Source of the DNA: Mercurialis annua
Lineage: Eukaryota; Streptophyta; Magnoliopsida; Malpighiales; Euphorbiaceae
Direction: 5' to 3'
Assembly: GCF_937616625.2 (NCBI RefSeq)
Contig: NC_065570.1
Span: 38,075,665-38,139,664 of the forward strand
DNA length: 64,000 nt
Of this stretch, positions 24,369-36,944 are shown piece by piece; positions within the stretch are counted from its first letter, which is position 1; each line of letters opens with the position of its first letter. The notes under the pieces are model-generated. The model did not search any database, was not told the origin of the DNA, and was given only the letters and a program-made list of their open reading frames with translations. A program made the translations under genes and the position numbers.

Positions 24369-26899
24369 TGTAATACCCCAAAATATTTAAGTATTTAATT
24401 GGACCACGTGTCCAGTGTTGCATCGCCGGAGTAGCGATATCGAAAGGATTTCCGAGAAATTAAGATAAGTATAAAATTTTAGCAGGACGGTTTTGAAAAA
24501 GATTATTGCGAGAAATTTAATATTATATTTCAATTCTAAAGTTAGAATTGGAATTAGAAGGAAAAATGTTAAGAAAAGCTCGAAATAAGGTACATGGACT
24601 AAAGTGGTAATTTAGCCACTACGACTTAAAATGGAAGTTATTTCGCCAAGGTCCGCGAAATGTTTTATAGTATATGTGGTAAAGGTTTCGGGTCAATCGG
24701 AGAACTTTTAAAATTTGGACGCGGATACGTTTTGGGCTAAATTGCAACTTTTGAAAAGTTCAAGGGCCAAAACGTAAATTAGCCAAATAAGTCTCGAGAA
24801 TAGCAATTCAAAGATTATTGACGGAAAAATAATAATTATGAATTAAGTATTATTTATTGGATATAAATAATACGTACGGAATTGAGTTAAAAAGGATAAT
24901 TTAACCGTTAGGTTAAATTAGAAAGTTTAAAAGAGAAATGGTTAAAGTTAAACAATTGAAGGGTTAAACTGGCTAATTAGCCAAGATATATGTAAAAGAA
25001 ATGAAGAATCAGATGAGGAAAGGAAGCTTACAGAAAGAACGAGGGAAATGTGACGATCGACTTCGATCCGCCGCGGTTTCGCCGTTTCTCGTCCAAATCG
25101 CGAGTTCTTTATATCGATTCGTCCAGAATTCAATTCTCTATCATCGTTAAGCTTCAAATCGAGGTAAGCTTGACGTTTTTATTGTGAGAATTAGTAAATT
25201 AGGGTTATATCGTTTTAACGAATTAAACGAATTGTAATCGCGTTTCCATAGTCGTATTTGGTGAGATTCGAATTGGGTTATATGTTAAAATGAAGTGGAA
25301 GCATGTCGGGAGTGCTGGAAAGCGGCGAAGCGCCCGGAAAATGACTTTTCCGGGGGCTGTCAAGGGTGTGCGTTCGCACACATTGAGTGTGCGTTCGCAC
25401 ACTCCTTGAATTTTGGGGTATGCGTTCGCACACTCATTGTGTGCGTTCGCACACTACCTAAATGTTGCCAGATTGAGAAACCCTACGGTCAGTTTATAGA
25501 TTTACCTCTTAGGAACGCCTCTGTCCAATTTTATCTCGATCCAACGGTTCAATTGGGAGAGATCGTCGTTTTACTAAACAGTGTCAGTGCGCAGGCAGCA
25601 CCTGCGCATTGTCCTGAAAACTACTTGAAACTTCATCGGAATAAAACTAAACCCTAAAGTTTGAAGGTATCATACGTATTGGAATACGATTAAGAGATAT
25701 AACAAGTATCTCGACTAAGTATTAAAATACGAATAAGGTTAAAAGTCGTATTTGAACTACGATTATATTAATCTAAGTTTATAACTTAGGGTTTTGATAT
25801 TAAGCCTACGTTTATGGATTAAACGTACAGGTAACTCGACTAAGTAACTGACGTATCGACGAGCTACCAAGCCATTGGACCGGAGTGGTTACGTGATTGG
25901 ACAATGCATGGAGCTTACGCTTGCGGAATTATAATAATGCAGTTTTGGATAGCGGTCACTGTGAGTGGCAAATTTACTTTCGCGTATTATTAGTATAAAA
26001 GTTATTTTCTTATATTACGAATATTGTTATTAAATATCTCGTATCTATATGATTTGCTCATATAAGCTGTTTTGTTTGATAGATTTGATTATATGAATGT
26101 TGTTGTATTCGTTGGTTTGGAGATAAGTGTCTAATGTGCGGTCCGAAGAGACCAACTACCTATTGGGTGTCAATAGGCTACATGATCATTGGTGAGTCAG
26201 TCTAGAGTACCTGACTTTATGATTAAGAATTAATATATGTTTATGCATAATATGTTATGAATTCGATACGAGAGTGAACTCCGCTACGGTGTAGTCTGGA
26301 AGTCCCCGTATCTAGTGGGCTGGGCCACCAGTGAGTTGGACTCACACTTTATGATTTCGATACGAGTGAGCACTCGGCTACGGTGTAGTCTGGAAGTCCC
26401 CGTATCTAGTGAGTTGGACTCACACCTTTGAAATTAATAATGTTGCTTATATCATAAATTTATATATGTAATAAGCGTGTGACGCTATATTTTGATAATA
26501 CTATAAGTAACTTGCAAACTCACTCAGTATTTTCCCAAATACTGACCCCTCACTCTGATGTTTGCAGGTAAGCAGAGTCGGATCAGACAAACCATCTCCA
26601 TTGTGCCAGAAGTCATTGGACTTGCACAAGTTTGGGTTCCTAAAGCTGCAGTAGTCAGTAGGTGTCGGTATTAGATAGATATTTTGACTTCAAACATCAT
26701 TTTATATTGTAAACGCTAGTATAATATTTTAATATTTATAAATGCTTTATTCGAAAGAGTTTTCCCGGAAATGTTTTATACATAATATTATACTTTTAAA
26801 TGCGAAAAATTAATAGTGGTTTTAGGCTTGCTACGGGTTTCGGAGCTACCACTCCCATTCCCTAGCGCCGGTCTCGGCTCAATAATTTGGGTCGTGACA
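24369..26899 (+). repeat. 3' LTR (2531 bp)
   Basis: Same length as the 5' LTR, with about 17 base differences seen by eye and one compensating pair of single-base indels near 25730. It is followed by the second TTAGG (26900-26904). Confidence 0.95.
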
Positions 26900-26904
26900 T
26901 TAGG
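26900..26904. repeat. Target-site duplication, right copy (TTAGG)
   Basis: Matches 17460-17464. The 5-bp length is usual for Ty3/gypsy and Ty1/copia integrases. Confidence 0.9.
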
Positions 26905-27039
26905 ATATACTGATCTAGCGTCACTTTTCACGCACACTTTGCGTAATGTAACATAATCATCTTAGGTAATCGGAACGACGTGTAAGAGAGACTTGACACG
27001 TGACATACTAATTTAGCGTTGCTTTTCACGCACACTTTG

Positions 27040-28300
27040 CGTAATAATGCTTGGGAAATCGGAACGAACATTAGAGAGACTTGAGATACGATATACTAAT
27101 CTAGCATCACTTTTGACGCACACTCTGCGTAATATAACCTAACCATGCTTAGGTAATCATAACGACGCGCTAAAGAGACTTGTGACGCAAGATAAGAATG
27201 GTAATCGAAACGACGCGTTAAAGAGACTTGAGACGCGACATACAAATCTAGCGTCACTTTTCACGCACACTTTGTGTAAAATAACCTAACCATGCTTATG
27301 TAATCGGAACGACGCGTTAAAAAGACATGAGACGCGGCATACTAATCTAGAGTCACTTTTCACGCACACTTTGCGTAATAATAACATAACCATGCTTAGG
27401 TAATCGAAACGACGCGTTAGAGAGACTTGTGACGCGACATAAGCATGGTAATCGGAACGACGCGTTAAATTGACTTGAGACGCGACATACTAATCTAGCG
27501 TCACTTTTCACGCACACTTTGCGTAATATAACCTAACCATGCTTAGTTAGTCGGAACAACGCGTTAAATAGAATTGAGACGCGATATACTAATCTAGCGT
27601 CAGTTATCAAGCAAACTTTGCGTACTATTACCTAACCATAGTTAGGTAATCGCAACGCCGCTTTAAATCAACTTGAGACGCGACATACTAATTAATTGTG
27701 ATGTTTTACGCACACTTTGCGTAATATAACTTAACCATGCTTACGAAATCGGAACGACGCATTACAGAGACTTGAGGTAGGATCTACTATTCTAGCGTCA
27801 CTTTTCAGGCACACTTTGCGTAATATAACCTAACCATGCTTAGGTAATCGTAACGACGCGTTAAAGAGACTTGTGACGCGAGATAAGCATGGTAATCGAA
27901 ACGACGCGTTAAAAAGACTTGATATGCGACATACTAATCTAGCGTTACTTTTCACGCACACTTTGCGTAATATATTCTAACCATTCTCAGGTAATCGGAA
28001 CGACGCGTTAAATAGACGTAAGACGCGACATACTATTGTCATTTTTCATGCACTCTTTGTGTAATATAACCTAACCATGCTTAGGTAATCGGAACGACGC
28101 ATTACACAGACTTGTGATGCGACATAAGCATGGTTGGAACGACGAGTTAAAGTGACTCGAGACGCGCCATACTAATCTAGCGTCACATTTCACGCACACT
28201 TTGCGTAAAATCACCTAACCATGCTTAGGTAATCGGAACCACGCGTTAAAGAGAATTGAGACGCGGCATACTAATCTAGCGTCTCGTTTCACACACACTT
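27040..28300 (-). repeat. Higher-order satellite duplication, copy 1 (partner 29003-30270)
   Basis: Shares a long ordered series of rare variants with 29003-30270 at an offset of about 1.96 kb. These include CACACTCTGCGTAATATAAC, GACGCAAGATAA, TCAAGCAAACTTTGCGTACT, ATCGCAACGCCGCTTT and GAGACTTGAGGTAGGAT. Confidence 0.78.
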
Positions 28301-29002
28301 TGCGTAATATAACCTAACTATGCTTAGGTAACTGGAACGGCACCTTAAAGAGACTTGAAATGCGACATACTAATCTAGCTTATCTAGCGTAACTTTTCAC
28401 GCACACTTTGCGTAATATAACCTAACCATTCTTAAGTAATCGGAACGACGCGTTTAATAGAATTGAGACGTGACATACTAATGTATTGTTACTTTTCACG
28501 CACACTTTCCATAAAGTAACCTAACCATCCTTAGGTAATCAGTACAACGCATTAAAGAGAATTGAGACACGATATACTAATCTAGCGTCACTTTAATAGA
28601 CGTTAGACTCGACATACTAATTTATTATTACTTTTCACAAACAATTTGCGTAATATATAACCTAACCATGCTTAGGTAATCGGAAAGACGTGTTAGAGAG
28701 ACTTGTGACGCGACATAAGGATGGTAATCAAAACGACGCGTTAAAGAGACTTGAGACGCGACATACTAATCTAGTGTCACTTTTCACTCACACGTTGCGT
28801 AATATAACCTAACCATGCTTAGGTAATCGGAACGACGCATTAAAGATCCTTGAGACGCAACATACTAATCTAGCGTAACATTTCACGCACACCTCGCGTA
28901 ATATAACCTATCCATGCTTAGGTAATCAGAACGACACGTTGAAGAGACTTGAGACGCGTAATACTAATCTAGCGTCACTAAACGCACACTTTGCGTAATA
29001 TA

Positions 29003-30270
29003 ACCTAACCATGCTTGGAAATCAAAACGGTGCGTTAGAAAGACTTGAAATACGATATACTAATCTAACGTAACTTTTCACGCACACTCTGCGTAATATA
29101 ACCTAACCATGCTTAGGTAATCGAAACGACGCGTTAAAGAGACTTGTGACGCAAGATAACCATGATAATCGAAACGACGCGTTAAAGAGAGTTGAGATGC
29201 GACATACTAATCTAGCGTCACTTTTCACGCACACTATGTGTAAAATAACCTAACCATGCTTAGGTAATCAGAACGACGCGTTAAAGACACCTGAGACGCG
29301 GCATACTAATCTAGCATCACTTTTCACGCACACTTTGCATAATAGTAACCTAACCATGCTTAGATAATCGAAACGACGCGTTAGAGAGATTTGTGACGCG
29401 ACATAAGCATGGTAATCGGAACGACGCGTTAAAGTGACTTGAGACGCGACATACTAATCTAGCGTCACTTTTCACGCACACTTTGCGTAATATAACCTAA
29501 CCATATCTAGTTAATCGGAACAACGCGTTAAATAGAATTGAGACACGATATACTAATCTATCGTTAGTTTTCAAGCAAACTTTGCGTACTATAACCTAAT
29601 CATGATTAGGTTATCGCAACGCCGCTTTTGATCGACTTGAGACGCGACATACTAATTAATAGTTACTTTTACACACACTTTGCGCAATATAACGTAACCA
29701 TGCTTAGGAAATCGGAACGACACGTTAGAGAGACTTGAGGTAGGATATAATAATCTCGCGTCAATTTTCATGCACACTTTGCGTAATATAACCTAACCAT
29801 GCTTAGGTAATCGTAACGACGTGTTAAAGAGACTTGGGACGCGAGATAAGCATGGTAATCGAAACGACATGTCAAAGAGACTTGAGACGCGACATACTAA
29901 TCGAGTGTCACTTTTCACGTACACTTTGCATAATATAACCTAACCATTCTTAGGTAATCGGAACGACGCGTTAAATAGACGTAAGACGCGACATACAATT
30001 GTCATTTTTCACGCACACTTTGCGTAATATAACCTAACCATGCTTAGGTAATCGAAACGACGCATTACACCGACTTGTGACGCGACATAAGCATGGTAAT
30101 TGGAACGACGAGTTAAAGTGACTTGAGACGCGACATACTAATCTAGCGTCACTTTTTACGCACACTTTGCGTAAAAACCTAACCATGCTTGGGTAATCAG
30201 AAACACGCGTTAAAGAGAATTGAGACGCGACATACTAATCTAGCGTCACTTTTCACGCACACTTTGAGTA
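29003..30270 (-). repeat. Higher-order satellite duplication, copy 2 (partner 27040-28300)
   Basis: Partner of 27040-28300. The copies differ by scattered substitutions, so this is an older duplication than the LTR insertion immediately to its left. Confidence 0.78.
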
Positions 30271-31213
30271 AAATAACCTAATCATGCATAGGTAATCGGA
30301 ACAACGCGTTAAAGAGACTTGAGACGCGACATAATAATCTAGCGTCTCTTTTCATGCACACTTTGCGTAATATAAACCAACCATGCTTAGGTAATCGGAA
30401 CGACGCGTTAGAGAGACTTGTGACGCAACATACTAATATATTATCACTTTTCACGCACACTTTGCGTAATATAACCTAACAAGGCTTAGGTAATCGGAAC
30501 GACACGTTAAAGAGACTTGTGACTCAACATACTTATCTAGCGTACTTTTTACGCACACGTTGCGTAATATAACCTAATTATGCTTAGGTAATCGAAAGGA
30601 TGCGTTAAACAGACATGAGACGCGAAATATTAATCTAGCGTTACTTGTCACGCACGCTTTGTGTCATATAACCTAACCATGCTTAGGTAATCGGAACGAC
30701 GCGTTAAAAAGACTTGAGACGCGACATATTAATCTATTGTTACTTTTCACGCACACTTTGCGTACTATTACCTAGCCATGCTTTTGTAATCGGAACAACG
30801 CGTTAGAGAGACTTGAGACGCGAGATACAAATCTAGCGTCACTTTTCACGCAAACTTTGCATAATATAACTATGCTTAGTTAATCGGAACGACGCATTAA
30901 AGAGCCTTGAGACGAGACATACTAGTCTAGCGTCACTTTTCATGCACATCTTGCGTAATATAACCTAACGATGCTTAGGTAATCGGAACGACGCGTTAAA
31001 GAAAGAGACTTGAGACGCGACATACTAATCTAGTGTTACTTTTCTCGCACACTTTGCGTAATATAACCTAACCATTCTTGGGTAATCTGAACGGCGCGTT
31101 AAAGAGACTTGTGACGGGACATACTAATCTAGCGTCACTTTTCACGCACTCTTTGGGTAATATAACGTAACCATGCTTAGGTAATCGGAACGACGCGTTA
31201 AAGAGACTTGAGA

Positions 31214-31983
31214 ATGTTTTCTTAGACGGGGTCCTTAATAAAGAAATTTATATGACTTCACTTTATATATTCTTTTCTATACCATCAATAAATGTTTGTA
31301 AGCTCAAACAATCACTCTATGGAAAGTATCAATCTACACATCCCTTCTTGTGTCCATATATCCAAACAAATCACTAGAAATGAACTCCTACACCTTTTCC
31401 CCAAAAAGTGGATTACCAACTATGAAAAAATGCATGAATCTACTCAACCCGTTCAATCATGTACTCCAGTATTCACAAAAAAACCTGATGGCACTGTTGA
31501 CACGCGTCCTTTGCAAAACATATTGATGTCACTCCTCAGGTATTTTCTACACAGTTCATGCTTGAACTATTTCCACAAGAAAAAGGAGTTCCTATTGTCT
31601 CTTTTAATTTTGAAGGGCGTCCTATATATGCCTTTCAACGGGATGGTCATTGTTTCTTCGATGCTTGTGATTGTGATGATTGCTTAACGGATTTGGAGGA
31701 TGAAGAAATAGAAGATGAACTCCAAAACTCAAGCTGTTGTTCTGAAGCTGATTTTCACAGGAGATATGATGACAATGATCCTTTTATTGGGATGCTTGGC
31801 CAACCATCTGGAAAATATGATTATTTAGTTTCATACTCCCTCCAGCAGATTTGGCAACGCATTCCCCACAAAAACCATTAAACTCACCCTGTCATAATCC
31901 ACCTAAACCACCAAAGACATCACCACCACTTCATTGCGACAAAAAAGCCCTGAAATGGATAAGGAAGGAAGAAATAATACATA
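31214..31983 (+). pseudogene. Fragment of an endogenous pararetrovirus (movement/coat protein region)
   Basis: A 770-bp non-satellite insertion with two overlapping ORFs in different frames (31292-31687 and 31558-31881). Together they look like one coding region broken by a frameshift. The first contains IPSCVHISKQITRNELL followed by a WITNYEK motif. I recognise this as typical of the stretch after the movement-protein domain in caulimovirid-like endogenous viruses of eudicots. The second holds VSFNFEGRPIYAFQRDGH and an acidic linker. Family assignment is from recognition only. The fragment represents a genome part missing from the larger copy at 44173-49175. It is too broken to be expressed as a protein. 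Confidence 0.6.
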
Positions 31984-32828
31984 GAAACGAGGCGTTAAAC
32001 AGACTTGAGAAGCGACATACTGATCTAGCATCAATTTTTCACACACTTTGCGTAATATAACCTAACCATGCTTTGGTAATCGAAACGACGCGTTAAAGAG
32101 ACTTGAGACGCGACATACTAATCTTGCATCACTTTTCTCGCACACTTTACCTAATATAACCTAACCATGCTTAGGTAATCGGAACGACGCGTTAAATAGA
32201 CTTGAGATGAAACATACTAATCTATTATGACTTTTCACGCACACTTTGCGTAATATAACCTAACCATGCTTAGGTAATCAAAACGACGCGTTAAAGGGAC
32301 TTGTGAATCAACATACTAATCTAGCAGCACTTTTAACGCACACTTTGCGTAATATAACACAACCATGCTTAGGTAATCAGAACGACGAGTTAAAGAGGCT
32401 TGTGACGTGACATACTAATATAGCGGAACTTTTTAATGTACATTTTAATATAACCTAACCATGCACAGGTAACCGGAACGACGCGTTATAGAGACTTGAG
32501 ACGCGACTTACTAATCTAGTGTCACATTCCATGCTCTATTTGCGTAATATAACCTAAGCATGCTTAGGTAATCAGAACGACACGTTTGAGAGACTTTTGA
32601 GGCAACATACTAATCTAGCGTCACTTTACACGCACACTTTGCGTAATATAACCTAACCAGGGTAATCGAAACGACACGTTAAAGAGACTTGTGACGCGAC
32701 ATACTAATCTAGCGGCACTTTTAATGCATACTTTCGGCAATATAACTAACCTAACCTTGCTTAGGTAATAGGAACGACACGTATAGAGACTTGAGACGTG
32801 ACTTATTAATCTAGTGTGACTTTTCACC
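31984..32828 (-). repeat. 99-bp satellite block, minus orientation
   Basis: About eight monomers. The first resumes at phase 85, so about 27 bases (phases 59-85) are represented on both sides of the viral fragment. The block ends at a minus-to-plus switch after CTTTTCACC. Confidence 0.9.
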
Positions 32829-33122
32829 ATGGTGCTTCTCAAGTCCCTTTAACGCGTCGTTTCGATTACCATGCTTATTTCGTCTCACAAGTCTCTCTAA
32901 CGCGTCGTTCCGATTACCTAAGCACGTTTTAGTTAACGTAAAGTGTGCGTGAAAAGTGACGCTAGATTAGTATGTCGTGTCAAGGGTCTCTCTAACGCGT
33001 CAGTCCAATTACCTAAGCATGGTTAGGTTATATTAAGCAAACTGTGCGTGAAAAGTGACGCTAGATTAGTATGTCTCATCTCAAGTCTCTCTAATGCTTC
33101 GTTCCGATTACCTAACATGGTT
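32829..33122 (+). repeat. Higher-order satellite duplication, copy 1 (partner 36652-36944)
   Basis: Shares ATGGTGCTTCTCAAG, a CGTCTCACAAG module, GTTTTAGTTAA-GTAAAGTG, CGTCAGTCCAATTACC, TTAAGCAAACTGTGCG, and a shortened CCTAACATGG joint. The left end of this copy falls exactly at the orientation switch. At the other copy the same sequence continues as normal satellite, so 36652-36944 is probably the source. Confidence 0.82.
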
Positions 33123-36100
33123 AGGTTATATTACGCAAATTGTGCATGAAAAGCGACAAAAGATTTGTATGTCGTGTCTCAATTCTCTGTAATGCGTCGT
33201 TTCGATTACCATGCTTATGTCGCGTCACAAGTCTCTCTAGCGCGACGTTCCGATTACCTAAGCATGGTTAGGTTATATTACACAAAGTATGCGTGAAATG
33301 TGAAAATAGATTAGTATGTCTTGTCTCAAGTCTCTTTAACGCGTCGTTCCGATTACCTAAGCATGGTTAGGTTATATTACGCAATGTGTGCGTGAACACT
33401 GTTTCTACGTAAGTATGTCGTTTCTCAATTCTCTTTAATGCTTCGTTCTGATTACCTAAGCATGGTTAGGTTATATTATGCAAACTGTGCGTGAAAAGTG
33501 ACGCTAGATTAGTATGTCGCATCTCAAGTCTCTTTGATGCGTCGTTCCGATTACCTAAGGATGGTTAGATTATATTACGCAAAGCGTGCGTAAAAAGTGA
33601 CGCTAGATTAGTATGGCGCGTTTCAAGTTTCATTAACGCGTCGCTTCGATTACCATGATTATGTCGCGTCACAAGTGTCTCTAACGCATCGTCCTGATTA
33701 CCTAAGCATGGTTAGATTATATTACGCAGAGTGTGCGTGAAAAGTGACAATATAATGTATGTCGTGTCTCAAGACTCTATAACTCGTCGTTTCGATTACC
33801 TAAGCTTTGTTATGTGCGTAAAAAGGGACTCTTAGTATGTCGCTTTTCTAGTCCCTTTAGAGCGTATTCCGATTACCTAACCATCGTAAGGTTATATAAC
33901 GCAAAGTGTGCGTGAAAAGTGATGCTAGATTAGTATGTCGCATCTCAAGTATCTTTAACGCGTCATTCCGATTACCAAAGCATGGTTATGATATATTACG
34001 CCAAATGCGCGTTAAAAGTGTCGGTAGATTAGTGTGTCGCGTCACAAGTCTCTTTAACGCGTTTTTATGATTACCCAAGCATGGTTAAGTTATATTACGC
34101 AAAGTATGCGTAAAAAGTCTCTTGAACGCATCGTTTCGATTACCATGCTTATGTCACGTTACAAGTCTCTCCAACACGTCGTCCCGATTACCAAAGCATG
34201 GTTAGGTTATATTACGCAATTTGTGCATAATAAGTGACAATATATTAGTATGTCGCGTCGCAAGTCTCTTTAATGTGTCATTCCGATTACCTAAGCATGG
34301 TTAGGTTATTTTACGCAGAGTGTGCGTAAAAAGTGACGCTATATTAATATGTCGCTTCTTAAGTCCCTTTAACGCGTGTTCCGATTACCTAAGTATGGTT
34401 AGGTTATATAGCGCAAAGTGTGCGTGAAAAGTGACGCTAGATTAGTATGTCGCGTCTCAAGTCTCTTTAAAGCGTCGTTCCGATTACCAAAGCATGGTTT
34501 GGTTATATTGCGCAATGTGTGCGTGAAAACTGTTGCTAGGTTAGTATGTCGCGTCTCAACTCTCTTTAAAGCGTTGTTCCGATTACCTAATCATGGTTAG
34601 GTTGTATTACGCAATGTGTGCGTGAAAAGTGACGCTAGATTAGTATGTCGCGTTTCAAGTATCTTTAAGGCGTCGTTATGATTACCTAAGCATGGCTAGG
34701 TTATATTACGCAAAGCGTACTTAAAAAGTGACGCTAGATTAGTATGGCGCGTTTCAAGTGTCTTTAACGCGTCGTTTCAATTACTGTGCTTATATCGCGT
34801 CACAAGTGTGGGTGAAAAGTGACAATTGATTAGTATGTCTCGTTTCAAGTCTCTTTAACGCGTCGTTCTGATTACCTAGGCATGGTTAAGTTATTTTACG
34901 CAAAGAGTGTGTGAAAACTGATGCTAGATTGGTATGTGACGTCTCAAGTCTCTTTAATGCGTATTACGATTATCTAAGCATGGTTAGGTTATATTACGAA
35001 GAGTGTGCGTGAAAAGTGACGCTAGTTTAGTATGCTGCATCTCAAGTCTCTTTAACGCGTCGTTGCGATTACCTAAGCATGGTTAGGTTATATGATGCAA
35101 TGTGTGCGTGAAAACTGTTGCTAGGTTAGTATGTCGCGTCGCAAGTCTCTCCAAAGCGTCGTTCCGATTATTTAAGCATGGTTAGGTTATTGCGTAAAAT
35201 GTGCGTGAAAAGTAACGCTATAATAGTATGTCGCATCTCAAGTCTCTTTAACGCGTCGTTTCGATTACCTAAGCATGGTTAGGTTATATTACGCAATGTG
35301 TGCGTGAAAACTATTGATAGGTTAGTAGGTCGCGTCACAAGTCTCTCTAACGCGTCGTTCTGATTACCAAAGCATGGTTAGGTAATATTACGCAAAATGT
35401 ACCCGAAAAGTGACGCTAGAATAGTATGTCGTGTGTCAAGTCTCTTTAAAGCGTCGTTCCGATTAGCTAAGCATAGTTAGGTTATAATACGTAAAGCGTG
35501 CGTAAAAAGTGACGCTAGATTAGTATGGCACGTTTCAAGTCTCTTTAACGCGTCTTTTTTATTACCATTGTCGCGTCACAAGTTTCTCTAACGTGTCGTT
35601 CCTATTACCAAAGCATGGTTATGTTATATTATGCCAAGTGCGCGTTAAAAGTGTTGCTAGATTAGTATGTGGAATCACAAGTCTCCTAAACGTGTTGTTA
35701 CGATTACCTAAGCATGGTTAAGTTATATTATGCAAAGTGTGCGTAAAAAGTGACGTTAGATTAGTATGGCGCGTCTCAAGTCTCTTTAATGTATCGTTTC
35801 GATTGCAATTCATATGTCACGTTACAAGTCTCTCTAACACGTTGTTCCGATTACCAAAGCATGGTTAGGTTATATTACGCAAAGTGTGCGTGAAAAGTGA
35901 CAATACATTAGTATGTCGCGTTGCAAGTGTCTTTAACATGTCGTTCCGATGACAAAACATGGTTAGGTTATTTTACGCGAAGTGTGCGTGAAAAGTGACG
36001 CTAGATTAGTATGTCGCGCCTCAAATCTCTTTAACGCGTCGTTCCGATTACTAAAACATGGTTAGGTTATATTACGCAATGTGTGCGTGAAAACATTTGC

Positions 36101-36651
36101 TAGGTTAGTATGTCGCGTCTCAAGTCTCTTTAAAGCGTCGTTCCGCTTACCTAATCTTGATTAGGTTGTATTACGCAAAGTGTGCGTGAAAAGTGACACT
36201 GGATTAGTATGGCGCGATTCAAGTCTCTTTAACGCGTCATTTCGATTACTGTGCTTATGTCGCATCACAAGTGTCTCTAATGAGTCGTTCTGATTACCTA
36301 AGCATGGTTAGGTTATATTACGCGAAGTGTGCATGAAAAGTGACAATATATTAGTATGTCGCGTCTCAAGTCTCTTTAACGCGTCGTTCCGATTACCTAG
36401 GCATGGTTAGGTTATTTTACGCAAAGTATGTGTGAAAAGTTACGATAGATTAGTATGTCGCGTCTCGAGTCCTTCTAATGCGTATTCTGATTACCTAAGC
36501 ATGAATAGGTTATATTACGTAAAGATTGCGTGAAAAGTGAAACTAGATTAGTATGTCGCGTCTAAAGTATCTTTAACGCCTCGTTCCGATTTCCTAAGCA
36601 TGGTTTGGTTATATTACGCAAAGTCTGTGTAAAAAGTGACGCTAGATTGGT

Positions 36652-36944
36652 ATGGTGCTTCTCAAGTCTCTTTAACGCGTCGTTTCGATTACCATGCTTA
36701 TGTCGTCTCACAAGTCTCTCTAACGCGTCGTTCCGATTACCTAAGCATGTTTTAGTTAATGTAAAGTGTGCGTGAAAAGTGACGCTAGATTAGTATGTCG
36801 TGTCACAAGTCTCTCTAACGCGTCAGTCCAATTACCTAAGCATGGTTAGGTTATATTAAGCAAACTGTGCGTGAAAAGTGACGCTAGATTAGTATGTCGC
36901 ATCTCAAGTCTCTCTAATGCTTCGTTCTGATTACCTAACATGGT
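36652..36944 (+). repeat. Higher-order satellite duplication, copy 2 (partner 32829-33122)
   Basis: Partner of 32829-33122 at an offset of about 3.82 kb. Immediately after the shared segment it reads CATGGTAACGTGTGG, a joint that skips about 60 bases of the next monomer, so this copy also borders a rearrangement. Confidence 0.8.

Larger units (their letters stand above)
17465..26899 (+). mobile_element. Complete young non-autonomous LTR retrotransposon (Ty3/gypsy-like signals)
   Basis: A 9435-bp element bounded by two 2531-bp LTRs that begin TGTAATACCCC and end GTCGTGACA (TG...CA). It is flanked by the 5-bp target duplication TTAGG. It has a primer binding site for initiator tRNA-Met and a polypurine tract. 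The 4.4-kb interior shows no gag or pol motif and no long sense ORF, so replication must have relied on proteins from another element (large-retrotransposon-derivative type). The TGTAATACCCC start and the GAGGACGAATTTTTATAAGG stretch before the 3' LTR are, in my recollection, typical of Tekay/Del-type gypsy elements. That placement is an inference. LTRs differ at about 17 sites by eye (about 99.3% identity). Confidence 0.93.
26905..31213 (-). repeat. 99-bp satellite block, minus orientation
   Basis: About 42 monomers continuing the block interrupted at 17464. It contains a roughly 1.26-kb internal duplication (about 27040-28300 with about 29003-30270). It ends after GAGACTTGAGA (phase 59 of the plus monomer) at the pararetrovirus fragment. 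Confidence 0.92.
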
